A DNA stretch of 64,000 nucleotides from Paenibacillus sp. (GTDB taxonomy: Bacteria; Bacillota; Bacilli; Paenibacillales; YIM-B00363), in NCBI RefSeq assembly GCF_035645195.1, contig NZ_DASQNA010000025.1, positions 310,001-374,000 on the forward strand. Direction: 5' to 3'. Made by a program: the position numbers and the translations under genes. Within the stretch, counting starts at the first letter, position 1, and each line of letters opens with the position of its first letter. Below the pieces are notes generated by a model, which was given only the letters and a program-made list of their open reading frames with translations, did no database searches and was not told the origin of the DNA. Below are positions 25,801 to 33,036 of the stretch, piece after piece.

Positions 25801-26565
25801 TCGAAACCGGGCATACAGTTCCACCATATTTCGACGATCGGCGTGCCCGAGCAGTTGGCTTTCGGCGGAGCGTGGCCTTCTGTCGAAGAGACGAACGACA
25901 TCGCTCCGGAGCTTCAGGTGGACAATGTGTACACCAATAGCAAGCTGGAGGCTGAAAAGCTCGTGCTGGCCGCCGCCCGGAAAGGGCTTGCCGTCAGCGT
26001 GTACCGCCCGGGGAACGTTACGTGCCATTCGTTAACGGGCAAATTTCAGACCAACATCGATAGCAACGCCTTTTACCGCATGATCAAAGCGATGCTGCTA
26101 TTGGGCAAAGCGCCGGAGATTCGCGGGTACGTCGATTTGACGCCCATCGATTACGCCAGCAGCACGATCGCGGATCTCGTCCTGACGAAGGAAGCGATCG
26201 GGCATATGTTCCATATTTGCAATCCGAACCCGATCCCGTTCATGGAACTGGTTGAGTTGATCAACCGATGCGGATACCGCGTGGAAACGATGGAGTACGG
26301 CGCGTTCGTGAAATGGCTGTTCGACCCAGCCGTCCCGAAAAGCAAAGAAGCGATGGAGCTCGCCATGACGATATTGGAAGGCGACGGCGCCAAAGATTCG
26401 GACTTCGTCTACGGCTGCGAGACGGCTTCTGCTTTCTTGAGACCGACCAGCCTGCGGTGCGCTCACACCGATCTGTCGTTCGTCCAAAAGCTGATCGCCT
26501 ACGCCAATTACGTCGGGTTTTTCCCTCCGCCGCAGCGATGCCCGGAAACCGCGGTGCTTACGTAA
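22813..26565 (+). CDS. NRPS-like protein: partial C, adenylation, thiolation, terminal reductase
   Basis: The 1250-residue enzyme should activate a carboxylic or amino acid, load it on its carrier domain and release it reductively as an aldehyde or alcohol. Residues about 1-210 resemble half of a condensation domain without the HHxxxD motif. The A domain spans about 215-720: YVIYTSGSTGKPKG (A3), SFDASVSEL (A4), NLYGPTE (A5) and LSPTGKIDRR (A10). I read the specificity pocket as D-A-S-P-M-A-L-V-G-K, which I cannot assign. The carrier motif is DDFFLVGGDSLSA (Ser near 783). The reductase has an NAD(P) site LTGATGYLGSHL (about 876) and YTNSK (about 1040). It follows the chemoreceptor gene by 15 bases, has its own GGGAGG, and ends at a strong hairpin. 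No 4'-phosphopantetheinyl transferase lies nearby. Confidence 0.88.
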   Translation: MNKSDTPKPPAIFERETDLPVLQLPMDGSRPSGDYTISSVRMGLPAGSPQSISVNLRDERRRKAMWLAVYASLLYRFSGGETDIAIPAATPEHGRFYLLISLEKDRSFRAVYDAIFEQLREPAYIHRSPMIESGFMIDCEPLPHEKQLLCWIVSDNGDGFALQVRYDASAYRESTIRRFMDAYLTIARAALADDAVNIGAIDLLSAEEYALYEKLNDTRSDYPADVTVHQYFERVVRTFPNRLAVSSAGGSYTYRSLNEQANRVAHLLLERGIRKGECVALFMERSMETIVSLLGVLKAGGAYVPVDPEYPEERISYILEDTKAKYLLTKRPHLERAAQLQANLGTVEHAVAVDADLGAYDASNPEIAVSPEDLAYVIYTSGSTGKPKGALLAHGGVVNLGVFSKRQFEITERDTLTQFASFSFDASVSELVCALFSGAHLYLLSPEERVSVEAFASAAERNRITFVPFVPTVFFNQLATVLSDEGYRKLRLVRTIMTAGEALYGEQVRVFQNKTGGSIGVYNLYGPTECTVGTTFYRIPSPIGDDWTHIPIGTPNDNYKVYVVNEDMRLCPVNVPGELLIESVGLAQGYLGQPEKTAAAFIPSPFEPGKTVYKSGDIVKLTSDGTLVYVTRRDTQVKIRGHRIEIGAVEDVMAKFPGLQDAAVVALKEPNGQLALAGFYTAKDGEAPRSSELRTFLSEKLPSYYLPKWLIRLDRMPLSPTGKIDRRQLAAYDPSSFADEPAPTSPDEQPRTEYEKLVAAAWSEALGSRTAGVEDDFFLVGGDSLSAIHVLVYLKPHCPALEIQHVFQYKTIRQMAGFMELLAKNEQIARIESGQAALETAAAREASLKVLREYPRLREYYGSSPVNDRDLSCILLTGATGYLGSHLLYELLTKSRADIVAFVRGTPGRSGRSRLRDVMKTYFGESLLLLMNERVRVVEGDLEAPDLGLPPQETERLVRQLDAIVHAAADVRHFGDARQFYKANVEATRHLLELAESKPGIQFHHISTIGVPEQLAFGGAWPSVEETNDIAPELQVDNVYTNSKLEAEKLVLAAARKGLAVSVYRPGNVTCHSLTGKFQTNIDSNAFYRMIKAMLLLGKAPEIRGYVDLTPIDYASSTIADLVLTKEAIGHMFHICNPNPIPFMELVELINRCGYRVETMEYGAFVKWLFDPAVPKSKEAMELAMTILEGDGAKDSDFVYGCETASAFLRPTSLRCAHTDLSFVQKLIAYANYVGFFPPPQRCPETAVLT

Positions 26566-26571
26566 TACAGA

Positions 26572-26608
26572 AAGAGCAGCATGAGCGTCGTCGCTTCATG
26601 CTGCTCTT
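26572..26608. terminator. Terminator between NRPS-like and SDR genes
   Basis: A 13-base perfect stem (AAGAGCAGCATGA with its complement at 26596-26608), extended by GCG/CGC in the loop. It serves both convergent transcripts; the flanking T content is modest. Confidence 0.7.
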
Positions 26609-26627
26609 CGTTCGTTCTCCCAGACTT

Positions 26628-27365
26628 TTATTGAGCGGTGTACCCGCCGTCCACGATCAAGCTACTTCCCGTCATGAACGAAGAATCGTCGCTGGCGAGA
26701 TACAGCACGGCTTTCGCCATCTCTTCGGCTTTCCCCAGCCGTTTCATCGGCGTCGCCGCGGCCAGCGATTGTTTGTAATCTTCCGGAATGATCGGCGTGT
26801 CGATGAAGCCCGGGCACAAGGCGTTAATGCGGATGTTCCGCTCCGCATATTCCAGCGCGAGCGAACGCGTCAAGTTGACGACGCCGCCCTTCGCAGCGTT
26901 GTATGCCGCCGATCCCGGCGAACCGACCCAACCGTACATCGAAGCGGTATTGACGATGACGCCGCCGCCTGCTTTCAACATTTCGCGGATCGCTTCGCGA
27001 GCGACCAGGAACACGCCGTCCAAGTCGACGTTGACAGTATTGCGCCATTCGGAATATTCCAGCTCATGCGTCGGCTGCACGCGGCCGATTCCTGCGTTGT
27101 TGAATACGATATCCACTTTCCCGTAGGCAGCGATCGTTTGTTTATAGATTTGAATGACCTCTTCTTCGACGGTGACATTCGCCTTTATAAACAAAGCTTC
27201 TGCATTTAGCGCTTTCAACTCCGCCTCGAAAGCTTTCCCTTTTTCTTCATTCAAGTCAACAAGAACAACCTTCGCCCCTTCCGCAACGAACAACCGCGCC
27301 GTCGCCGCGCCGATCCCCGACACGCCCCCGGTGATGACGGCTACTTGGTTTTGCAATTTCCCCAT
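26628..27365 (-). CDS. SDR-family oxidoreductase
   Basis: The 245-residue classical short-chain dehydrogenase has a Rossmann motif TGGVSGIGAATARLF, an acidic cofactor residue (VVLVDLNEE, favouring NAD), NNAGIG, the catalytic YNAAKGG preceded by NTASMYG, and a C-terminal SSFMTGSSLIVDGGYTAQ. I use ATG 27365 with GGAGGGATC; the upstream in-frame extension lacks a ribosome site. It diverges from a TetR regulator that probably controls it. Substrate unknown. Confidence 0.88.
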   Translation of the reverse strand: MGKLQNQVAVITGGVSGIGAATARLFVAEGAKVVLVDLNEEKGKAFEAELKALNAEALFIKANVTVEEEVIQIYKQTIAAYGKVDIVFNNAGIGRVQPTHELEYSEWRNTVNVDLDGVFLVAREAIREMLKAGGGVIVNTASMYGWVGSPGSAAYNAAKGGVVNLTRSLALEYAERNIRINALCPGFIDTPIIPEDYKQSLAAATPMKRLGKAEEMAKAVLYLASDDSSFMTGSSLIVDGGYTAQ

Positions 27366-27388
27366 AGAAGATCCCTCCTGTATAATAG

Positions 27389-27406
27389 GTAAGCGATGCG
27401 TCTTAC
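27389..27406. promoter_or_regulatory. Imperfect palindrome GTAAG-N8-CTTAC
   Basis: Five-base inverted arms lie 24 bases before the SDR start, in the region shared with the divergent tetR-type gene. It is a candidate site for that repressor. Confidence 0.3.
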
Positions 27407-27510
27407 TTTTAATTGTACTCCTCTGTCCAAAGTCAACAATCATTAGGATTCCGTCATCTGTCTATCTAATATACACTTGCAGCACAAATGTCTTCTTGCG
27501 AGGTTGTTAT

Positions 27511-28119
27511 ATGCGCGACGATCTTAGAGAGGCTTCACCACGTCGAAACCGGACCAAAGAACATTTCAAATCCGCTCTCGTCCGGCTGATCAAAGCGAAG
27601 GGCTACCATTCCGTAACGGTCAAGGATATTGTCGATGCCGCCGCTTACAATCGCAGCACCTTTTACGTACAGTACAAGGATAAAATCGAGTTGGCCGAGG
27701 ATCTGCTCGCTTCCATGCTCCAAGGATTAGAGGAATCTGTCGGCAAACCCCATGTACCGGGTCACAAGGTGTATACGGCGAAGCTCAACCCGGCGTCCTT
27801 CCATATCATTGCCTACATTTACGAACACCGGGATTTTTTCGAGCTTCTCAAATACGAGGATACGCTGCCGGGTTTGCGCACGGGATTTCCGAATACGATT
27901 TTGAAAATTTATATGGAGAAATTCACGTTCGAAACGATCAATAACCTCCCCGTCAACATGGATTATTTCAAGCGGTATACCGCCTATGGCTTTTACGGGC
28001 TCATCCTGCATTGGATTGACGGCAATTTCAAAGAATCTCAAGAGGAATTCATCAAGGAAGTCATCGATTTAACGAAGACGCACATTTACTCGTTCCAATA
28101 TATCGGGGATCGACGGTAA
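27511..28119 (+). CDS. TetR-family regulator
   Basis: The 202-residue protein has an N-terminal TetR DNA-binding domain (RTKEHFKSALVRLIKAKGYH, VTVKDIVDAAAYNRSTFYVQ) and a helical ligand domain with TLPGLRTGFPNTILKIYMEK and FYGLILHWIDGNF, similar to Firmicute TetR proteins of the DhaS-like type. I chose the ATG 27511 with GAGGT upstream; frames extending into the SDR promoter are not believable. It probably represses the divergent SDR gene. Confidence 0.88.
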   Translation: MRDDLREASPRRNRTKEHFKSALVRLIKAKGYHSVTVKDIVDAAAYNRSTFYVQYKDKIELAEDLLASMLQGLEESVGKPHVPGHKVYTAKLNPASFHIIAYIYEHRDFFELLKYEDTLPGLRTGFPNTILKIYMEKFTFETINNLPVNMDYFKRYTAYGFYGLILHWIDGNFKESQEEFIKEVIDLTKTHIYSFQYIGDRR

Positions 28120-28127
28120 TACGCAAA

Positions 28128-28159
28128 AATGAGATTACCATCATATAGGTAATCTCATT
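28128..28159. terminator. Shared terminator, 12-base perfect stem
   Basis: AATGAGATTACC (28128-28139) pairs with 28148-28159 around ATCATATA, with A-run to the left. It sits between the convergent TetR gene and the importer operon. Confidence 0.75.
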
Positions 28160-28181
28160 CGTTCTGAAGATGGCCGGCGGT

Positions 28182-29027
28182 TCAGCCTTTGACCGAGCCG
28201 GACAAAATATCCGTTTGGAAGTTTTTCGCGAAGATCAGATACACAACGACGATCGGCAGAATGGAGATCATCATGGCTGCGGCCATTAGTTCGTAATCGG
28301 TCAAATACGGCCCTTGGAAAGCGTATAGAGCATAGGGAATCGGATATTTGGATTCTTCGAATATGTACACCATCGGGGCGAGCAAATTGTTCCAAGCGCC
28401 CAACGCCTCGAAAATAATAAGCGACGACCACGCCGGATACGTATTCGGCAACACGATTCGCATGAGCAGGCTCAACTCGCCGCAGCCGTCGATCCGGGCC
28501 GCCTCGAGCATGGAATCCGGAAGCGACACGAAGAACGACCTCATGAGCATTACGGCGAAACCGATGCCCATCGCGATCGACACGACGGCGACGCCCGTCA
28601 ACGAATTCAGCAATCCTAACGATTTCAAAAGAAAATACAAAGGCAGCATCACGGTTTGAAACGGAATCATCATGGTGATAAGCAGAAGATAGAAGATCAC
28701 ATTTCTCCCCGGATATCTGAATTTGGCGAACGAATAACCCGCCAGGGTCGATACGAAGAGCGTTCCCGCGACGGTGACGACAACTAAGTACAAGCTGTTA
28801 AAAAGATAACTGCCGAAGTTGCCCATACTCCATGCTTGAACGTAGTTTGACACAATGTTCCATTCTTTGGGCCACGTAAACGGGCCGTTCAGCGAATCCG
28901 CCCTGGTTCGGAACGACGTAATCAAAATCGTGGCAAAGGGAACCAAGGTGTAGAGCGCGGCCGCGATCAGGAAGATATGGACGAGAATGCCGTTCATTCG
29001 TCTGGATAAGGATGCGAAGGTGTTCAT
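28182..29027 (-). CDS. Sugar ABC importer permease, MalG type
   Basis: The 281-residue membrane protein has six helices; the EAA loop is DSMLEAARIDGCGELSLLMRI and the C-terminus SGSVKG. Its ribosome site (AAGGAGGAGG) lies at the end of the preceding permease gene, three bases away. It is the last gene of the operon that begins with the ADP-ribosylglycohydrolase gene. Confidence 0.88.
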   Translation of the reverse strand: MNTFASLSRRMNGILVHIFLIAAALYTLVPFATILITSFRTRADSLNGPFTWPKEWNIVSNYVQAWSMGNFGSYLFNSLYLVVVTVAGTLFVSTLAGYSFAKFRYPGRNVIFYLLLITMMIPFQTVMLPLYFLLKSLGLLNSLTGVAVVSIAMGIGFAVMLMRSFFVSLPDSMLEAARIDGCGELSLLMRIVLPNTYPAWSSLIIFEALGAWNNLLAPMVYIFEESKYPIPYALYAFQGPYLTDYELMAAAMMISILPIVVVYLIFAKNFQTDILSGSVKG

Positions 29028-29030
29028 GAT

Positions 29031-29972
29031 CTACGCCTCCTCCTTATTTAAGAACCGATTGTACACAACCGTAAAGATCACCATAAAGATGCCGAGCATA
29101 ATGGCTGTCGCAGAGCCGTAGCCGAATCGGTCGAACGTAAACGCCTGCTTAAAAATATAGTAGGTCATAATTTGCGTCGCATCGTTGGGACCTCCGGCGG
29201 TCAGGACGAGCACAAGGTCGTACACCTTGAAGGAGTCGATGATCGTAAATATGATTAGGGCATTGAAAACCGGGGCGATTTGCGGGAGGACGATCTTGAA
29301 AAATATTTGAAATTTGTTCGCGCCGTCAATTAATGCCGATTCCTTCAACTGCGTATCGTTGCCCATCAGCGCCGCAAGGAAGATGACCATACAAAACCCG
29401 AAATATGTCCATCCGCCGGTAATGATAATCCCGATCATCGCCGTCTTGGGATTGCCCAGCATGGCAAAATTCGAAGCGTCGATTCCCAGTGCGTCTAACA
29501 GCATAAGCAGCAGACCGTTCCGCGGATCGTAAATCCATTTCCACACGACCCCGTATATGACGGCCGAGACGATGCGCGGGAAGAAATATACGGTACGGAA
29601 AAACGTACGACCTCTGATTCCCGGCAAGGAAAGCAGGTACGCGAGCAGCAGACCCGGAAACACGCCTAGGACGACAATGCCGAGGGCGTAAGCCCAGTTG
29701 TTAAAGAACGATTTCCAAAACACGCTGTCCCGAAGCATCTCCACGTAATTGTTTAGACCGATGAACGACTGCTTCCCCACGCCATCCCAATCGAGTAAGC
29801 TGTAGCGAATCGATTCGAACAAAGCGAATCCGAAGAAAACGGCAAACAGGATCAACGCAGGCACCAAAAGCATATACCCAACCATCATTTGCTTTCGGTA
29901 TAACGGGTTGGGGCGATTCGCGGTTTTCGTCGAAGCGTTCGCCGAGGTACCGATGAAAGTCTTTAAGGACAT
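29031..29972 (-). CDS. Sugar ABC importer permease, MalF type
   Basis: The 313-residue membrane protein has a cytoplasmic start and six helices (YMLLVPALILFAVFFGFALF first). The EAA loop is STQLKESALIDGANKFQIFF-like (TQLKESALIDGANKFQIF), followed by VLPQIAPVFNALIIF. The ATG has AGGAGG nine bases upstream. It pairs with the MalG-type gene downstream. Confidence 0.88.
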   Translation of the reverse strand: MSLKTFIGTSANASTKTANRPNPLYRKQMMVGYMLLVPALILFAVFFGFALFESIRYSLLDWDGVGKQSFIGLNNYVEMLRDSVFWKSFFNNWAYALGIVVLGVFPGLLLAYLLSLPGIRGRTFFRTVYFFPRIVSAVIYGVVWKWIYDPRNGLLLMLLDALGIDASNFAMLGNPKTAMIGIIITGGWTYFGFCMVIFLAALMGNDTQLKESALIDGANKFQIFFKIVLPQIAPVFNALIIFTIIDSFKVYDLVLVLTAGGPNDATQIMTYYIFKQAFTFDRFGYGSATAIMLGIFMVIFTVVYNRFLNKEEA

Positions 29973-30041
29973 CCTTACCGGCCTCCTAATCCATGAAAAT
30001 CATTGCGTCGTATCCGCGCTCGCCAGGTCTCCCTAAGATGG

Positions 30042-30123
30042 AAAAAGCAGCCGTCAAGAAATTCGCTTGACTGCCGCTTTTTCCTGCGAGGGCGGGTCGC
30101 GCCGCAAGCGGCGGACGCCGCTT
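30042..30123 (-). terminator. Intercistronic hairpins between binding protein and permeases
   Basis: Two stems: AAAAAGC... at 30042-30058 pairs with 30066-30082 (two mismatches, T-run at the end on the minus strand), and AAGCGGCG/CGCCGCTT at 30106-30123. They should reduce read-through into the permeases relative to the binding-protein gene. Confidence 0.65.
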
Positions 30124-30134
30124 ACGCGAGATGC

Positions 30135-31451
30135 TTATTTATTGAACGATCCCTTGGTATTCCCCGCGGCGATATCCTTGTTGCGAGCGCTTTCAAGCGT
30201 CGATATAAACGAATCCGCATTCAAGGCTTTGATTGCCAGCTGCTGTCCCGCCTTCGAGAAGAAGTCGAAGGTATGCGATCCGACCCACATATTAATGCCG
30301 GGCATATTGTTCAATGCGGGATCTTTCAGGTAATTTTGGATCGTCTTTGTGTATTCGGAGACATCCGCGTTCGACTCCTTCGCGTAGGAAGGGATCTGCT
30401 TCCCTTGCTCCGTCCAAATCTTCACCGCTTCGGCGTCGGTCAAATTGAAATCGATGTAATCGAGCGCAGCTTGCTGGTGTTTCGTCTTCGCGTACACCCA
30501 ATAGCCGCCTCCGGCGAAGTTCACCTGAGCGCCGCCGTCCGGATTCGTTTCCGATCCCGGGAAGGGCACGATCGCTGTTTTAAAGGTGTCTTTGACGGTA
30601 TTTTCGAGAAAAGCGACTTCCCAGTTGCCGACGACCCAAGCAGCCGCCTTCTGCGTCCCGAACAGGTTTTCTTGGTCGCCGTCGACTTCCGGGCTCGGCG
30701 GGAAATACCCCTTTTCCAACCATAGCTGAATCGTTGCCACCGCGCTGCGCACGGAAGGCAGGTCCCAAGAAGCGTCTGTGTCCATAACGGCGGTGATTTC
30801 CTCTTTCGTCATATACGAGTAAAGAATCGTTCCGACAAAATTCATGTTGTTCCACCATTTGGTATCCAACGTGTTTGCTAAAGGATAATAACCGGCGTTC
30901 TTAATGACTTCGAAGGAGGCGGTCAATTCTTCGATGCTCTCAGGCGCCTTGAGACCGAGCTTGTCGAAAATATCCTGGTTGTAATATAGGCTCATGGTCT
31001 CGAGCTCGTTCCCGACCGCAAAAGTGATCTCTCCGACCGTCGGAATGGATTTCGCCACCGGTACAAGGTCCTCGTTCCAGCCGTAGGAATCGAATGCATC
31101 GGACAGGTTCAGCAGGTGATCCGCTTTCACGTAATCGCCTGCGGCCCCGATTCCCGCTTCGTTGTAGATGACATCGGGAGCGGTTCCGGACATGAAGGCC
31201 GCCTTCAGCGTTTGGTCCAGCGCATCGGGGGTCTTGGAAACCTGATTGATTTTCACATTCGGGTGAGCCGCTTCGAACGCTTTGTTAATGGCGGCGCTGG
31301 CATTCTTCTGCGCGTCGCCGGTGAACGTATCCCACACCGTCAGCGTAATCGTTTCTTCTCCGCCAGCCGATGTCGATCCTCCGCTGCAACCGGAAACGAT
31401 AAGAGTCACAAACATTGAGATCAGCAGGAGCAATCCCATTCTCTTTTTCAA
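30135..31451 (-). CDS. Sugar ABC importer, substrate-binding lipoprotein
   Basis: The 438-residue protein has a lipoprotein signal (LLISMFVTLIVSGCSGG) and a family-1 solute-binding fold (LTVWDTFTGDAQKNASAAIN, FAVGNELETMSLYYNQDIF, VNFAGGGYWVYAKTKHQQAA). The start is TTG, supported by GGAGG eight bases upstream; the next ATG is too distant. It lies between an ADP-ribosylglycohydrolase-family gene and two permease genes. The cargo is unknown; a nucleoside- or ribose-containing ligand is one idea suggested only by that neighbour. Confidence 0.88.
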   Translation of the reverse strand: MKKRMGLLLLISMFVTLIVSGCSGGSTSAGGEETITLTVWDTFTGDAQKNASAAINKAFEAAHPNVKINQVSKTPDALDQTLKAAFMSGTAPDVIYNEAGIGAAGDYVKADHLLNLSDAFDSYGWNEDLVPVAKSIPTVGEITFAVGNELETMSLYYNQDIFDKLGLKAPESIEELTASFEVIKNAGYYPLANTLDTKWWNNMNFVGTILYSYMTKEEITAVMDTDASWDLPSVRSAVATIQLWLEKGYFPPSPEVDGDQENLFGTQKAAAWVVGNWEVAFLENTVKDTFKTAIVPFPGSETNPDGGAQVNFAGGGYWVYAKTKHQQAALDYIDFNLTDAEAVKIWTEQGKQIPSYAKESNADVSEYTKTIQNYLKDPALNNMPGINMWVGSHTFDFFSKAGQQLAIKALNADSFISTLESARNKDIAAGNTKGSFNK

Positions 31452-31476
31452 AAGAAGAACCTCCCCTTTTTTTCGA

Positions 31477-32817
31477 CTACATAATCTGCTTCGCTTGCGC
31501 TGTGTAACGAGTCAGCAGGTCGTCGAAGTCGACGTATTCCGGTCCTCCGTTCAAGTAGTTGTGCATCCGGTTGTTAAATGGTTTATACCAATGCTCCGGA
31601 ATGTTTTTCTTGCCGATCACCGCCCCCACGATGCTTCCTGCCGTAGCGCCCGTGCAGTCGTTATCCATCCCCATGGCGATCGTCTCGCCGATCACTTTGG
31701 TGAAGTCTTTGCCGCCGATATGGATGCCGAAGACGACGAAGAGCGCGTTGTTGATCGCATGCCCCTCGAACATTCCCGCGTAACGTTCGCGAACGGCGGC
31801 GGCGCCGTCTTTGTAGGATTTAATTTCCGGCGCGACGCTGAAGGCCCAACGGATTGCTTCGGCGAAGAGGGAGTCCTGAGGAATTTCTTGTAAGCCGAGA
31901 TGGAGCGCTTCGACCGGGTCATCCACGGCGAACGCCGCCGCGATGGAAGCCGCGAAAAACATGCTGCCGTATACGCCGTTCCTTCTATGATTGACGGAGG
32001 CGTCTCGATAGGCCAATTCGGCCGCCTTCTCCGGCCAACCGGGAGCCACGTAGCCCCAAGTATCGGCTCTGGTCCACGCCGCGATCGACTGGACGTTCGG
32101 ATTATTCGCATAGCCGGCTTTTTCCAATGGCATCCCCGCATGCAGATTTTGAAGCATTTTTCTTTCTCCCCAATAAGCGCCCCAGCTTCCGTTCGCAGCC
32201 TGCAGCGGGAACTTTTCTTTCCAAAGATCGGCCATTTGTTGTTGTGTAAAATTCGGGCCGTATTTCTCCAAAGTCAATAAGCCGATCAACGTGTAGGCGA
32301 AATCATCGTCTACCGGAATACTGTCCATATAGGCCTTGGTCAATTGCTCGCTAGTTCCAAGTATGTAACGATGCTGATAAGGATTTTTCACCATACTCCA
32401 ATAATCGGTAAGAGGATACGCGTCGCCGCAATAACGCGCCCAGTCTTCCATCTCTTGCACGCCGCGGAACTCCAGCGCGCCTCCGAGCGCGCAGCCCGCT
32501 CCTCGCCCGATGAAGGCGCCTAGGAAGCGCTCCGCGTAATCCTCCGGCAGCTTCTCCGTCAAACGATGCCGGCCTTGAGGCCGCTGAGCGAGAATCGACG
32601 CCCAATCTTCCGGTTCGTTCTCGTCCGGTCGGGGATTTTCTACGATTTTGGCGAACGTTTCGATTCCGCTTTGGAGCGTCTCTTCGATTCGCCGGATAAT
32701 ATCTCCCGCTTCTTGGTCATAGCCAAATTCGGCCGCAAGTCTCGAATATCGCAGCAGCGCATCGGTTAATTCATGGAAATTGGGCAGATCGGGGTACTTC
32801 AAATGCTGAAGCTTCAT
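31477..32817 (-). CDS. ADP-ribosylglycohydrolase-family protein
   Basis: The 446-residue soluble protein has the ARH/DraG fold: FLGAFIGRGAGCALGGALE at the start of the domain, then VDDDFAYTLIGL and GMDNDCTGATAGSIVGAV, whose clustered Asp residues bind two Mg2+ ions. An extra N-terminal helical region (about 1-85) precedes it. These enzymes cleave ADP-ribose from proteins or related N- or O-glycosides. I use ATG 32817 with GGAGGGG; a longer frame lacks a ribosome site. It heads the ABC importer operon, which is unusual for a protein de-ADP-ribosylase and suggests a role on an imported glycoside. Confidence 0.82.
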   Translation of the reverse strand: MKLQHLKYPDLPNFHELTDALLRYSRLAAEFGYDQEAGDIIRRIEETLQSGIETFAKIVENPRPDENEPEDWASILAQRPQGRHRLTEKLPEDYAERFLGAFIGRGAGCALGGALEFRGVQEMEDWARYCGDAYPLTDYWSMVKNPYQHRYILGTSEQLTKAYMDSIPVDDDFAYTLIGLLTLEKYGPNFTQQQMADLWKEKFPLQAANGSWGAYWGERKMLQNLHAGMPLEKAGYANNPNVQSIAAWTRADTWGYVAPGWPEKAAELAYRDASVNHRRNGVYGSMFFAASIAAAFAVDDPVEALHLGLQEIPQDSLFAEAIRWAFSVAPEIKSYKDGAAAVRERYAGMFEGHAINNALFVVFGIHIGGKDFTKVIGETIAMGMDNDCTGATAGSIVGAVIGKKNIPEHWYKPFNNRMHNYLNGGPEYVDFDDLLTRYTAQAKQIM

Positions 32818-32908
32818 TAAGATCCCCTCCAAGAGATAATTGTAAGAACGTTCTTGGCTTCGATTATATCGCCGCCCCTCCGGCAATAAAATGTACGAAA
32901 GAATCTTC

Positions 32909-32921
32909 TAATGGACAAAAT
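32909..32921 (+). promoter_or_regulatory. Upstream copy of direct repeat TAATGGACAAAAT
   Basis: This exact 13-base sequence recurs at 33004-33016, 95 bases away. Both copies lie between the divergent importer operon and AraC gene, as expected for AraC-family binding sites. Confidence 0.5.
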
Positions 32922-32972
32922 GAACCTTGTTTCGTTATCCTTTTCTTAACAAAATGCTGGAAATTCCGTGAA

Positions 32973-32987
32973 AGCAAACGGTTGCAA
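32973..32987 (-). promoter_or_regulatory. cre site between importer operon and AraC gene
   Basis: On the minus strand TTGCAACCGTTTGCT fits every fixed position of WTGNAANCGNWNNCW. It lies between the two repeat copies and would put the importer, and perhaps the regulator, under CcpA. Confidence 0.6.
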
Positions 32988-33003
32988 TCTTCATCCGGTT
33001 AAT

Positions 33004-33025
33004 TAATGGACAAAATTATTTTGTC
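33004..33025 (+). promoter_or_regulatory. Second repeat copy within a palindrome
   Basis: TAATGGACAAAAT (33004-33016) runs into GACAAAA-TTA-TTTTGTC (33009-33025), a perfect seven-base-arm palindrome touching the ribosome site (GGAGG, 33026-33030) of the AraC gene. Binding here could repress the regulator's own translation or transcription. Confidence 0.5.
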
Positions 33026-33036
33026 GGAGGCTTAGC

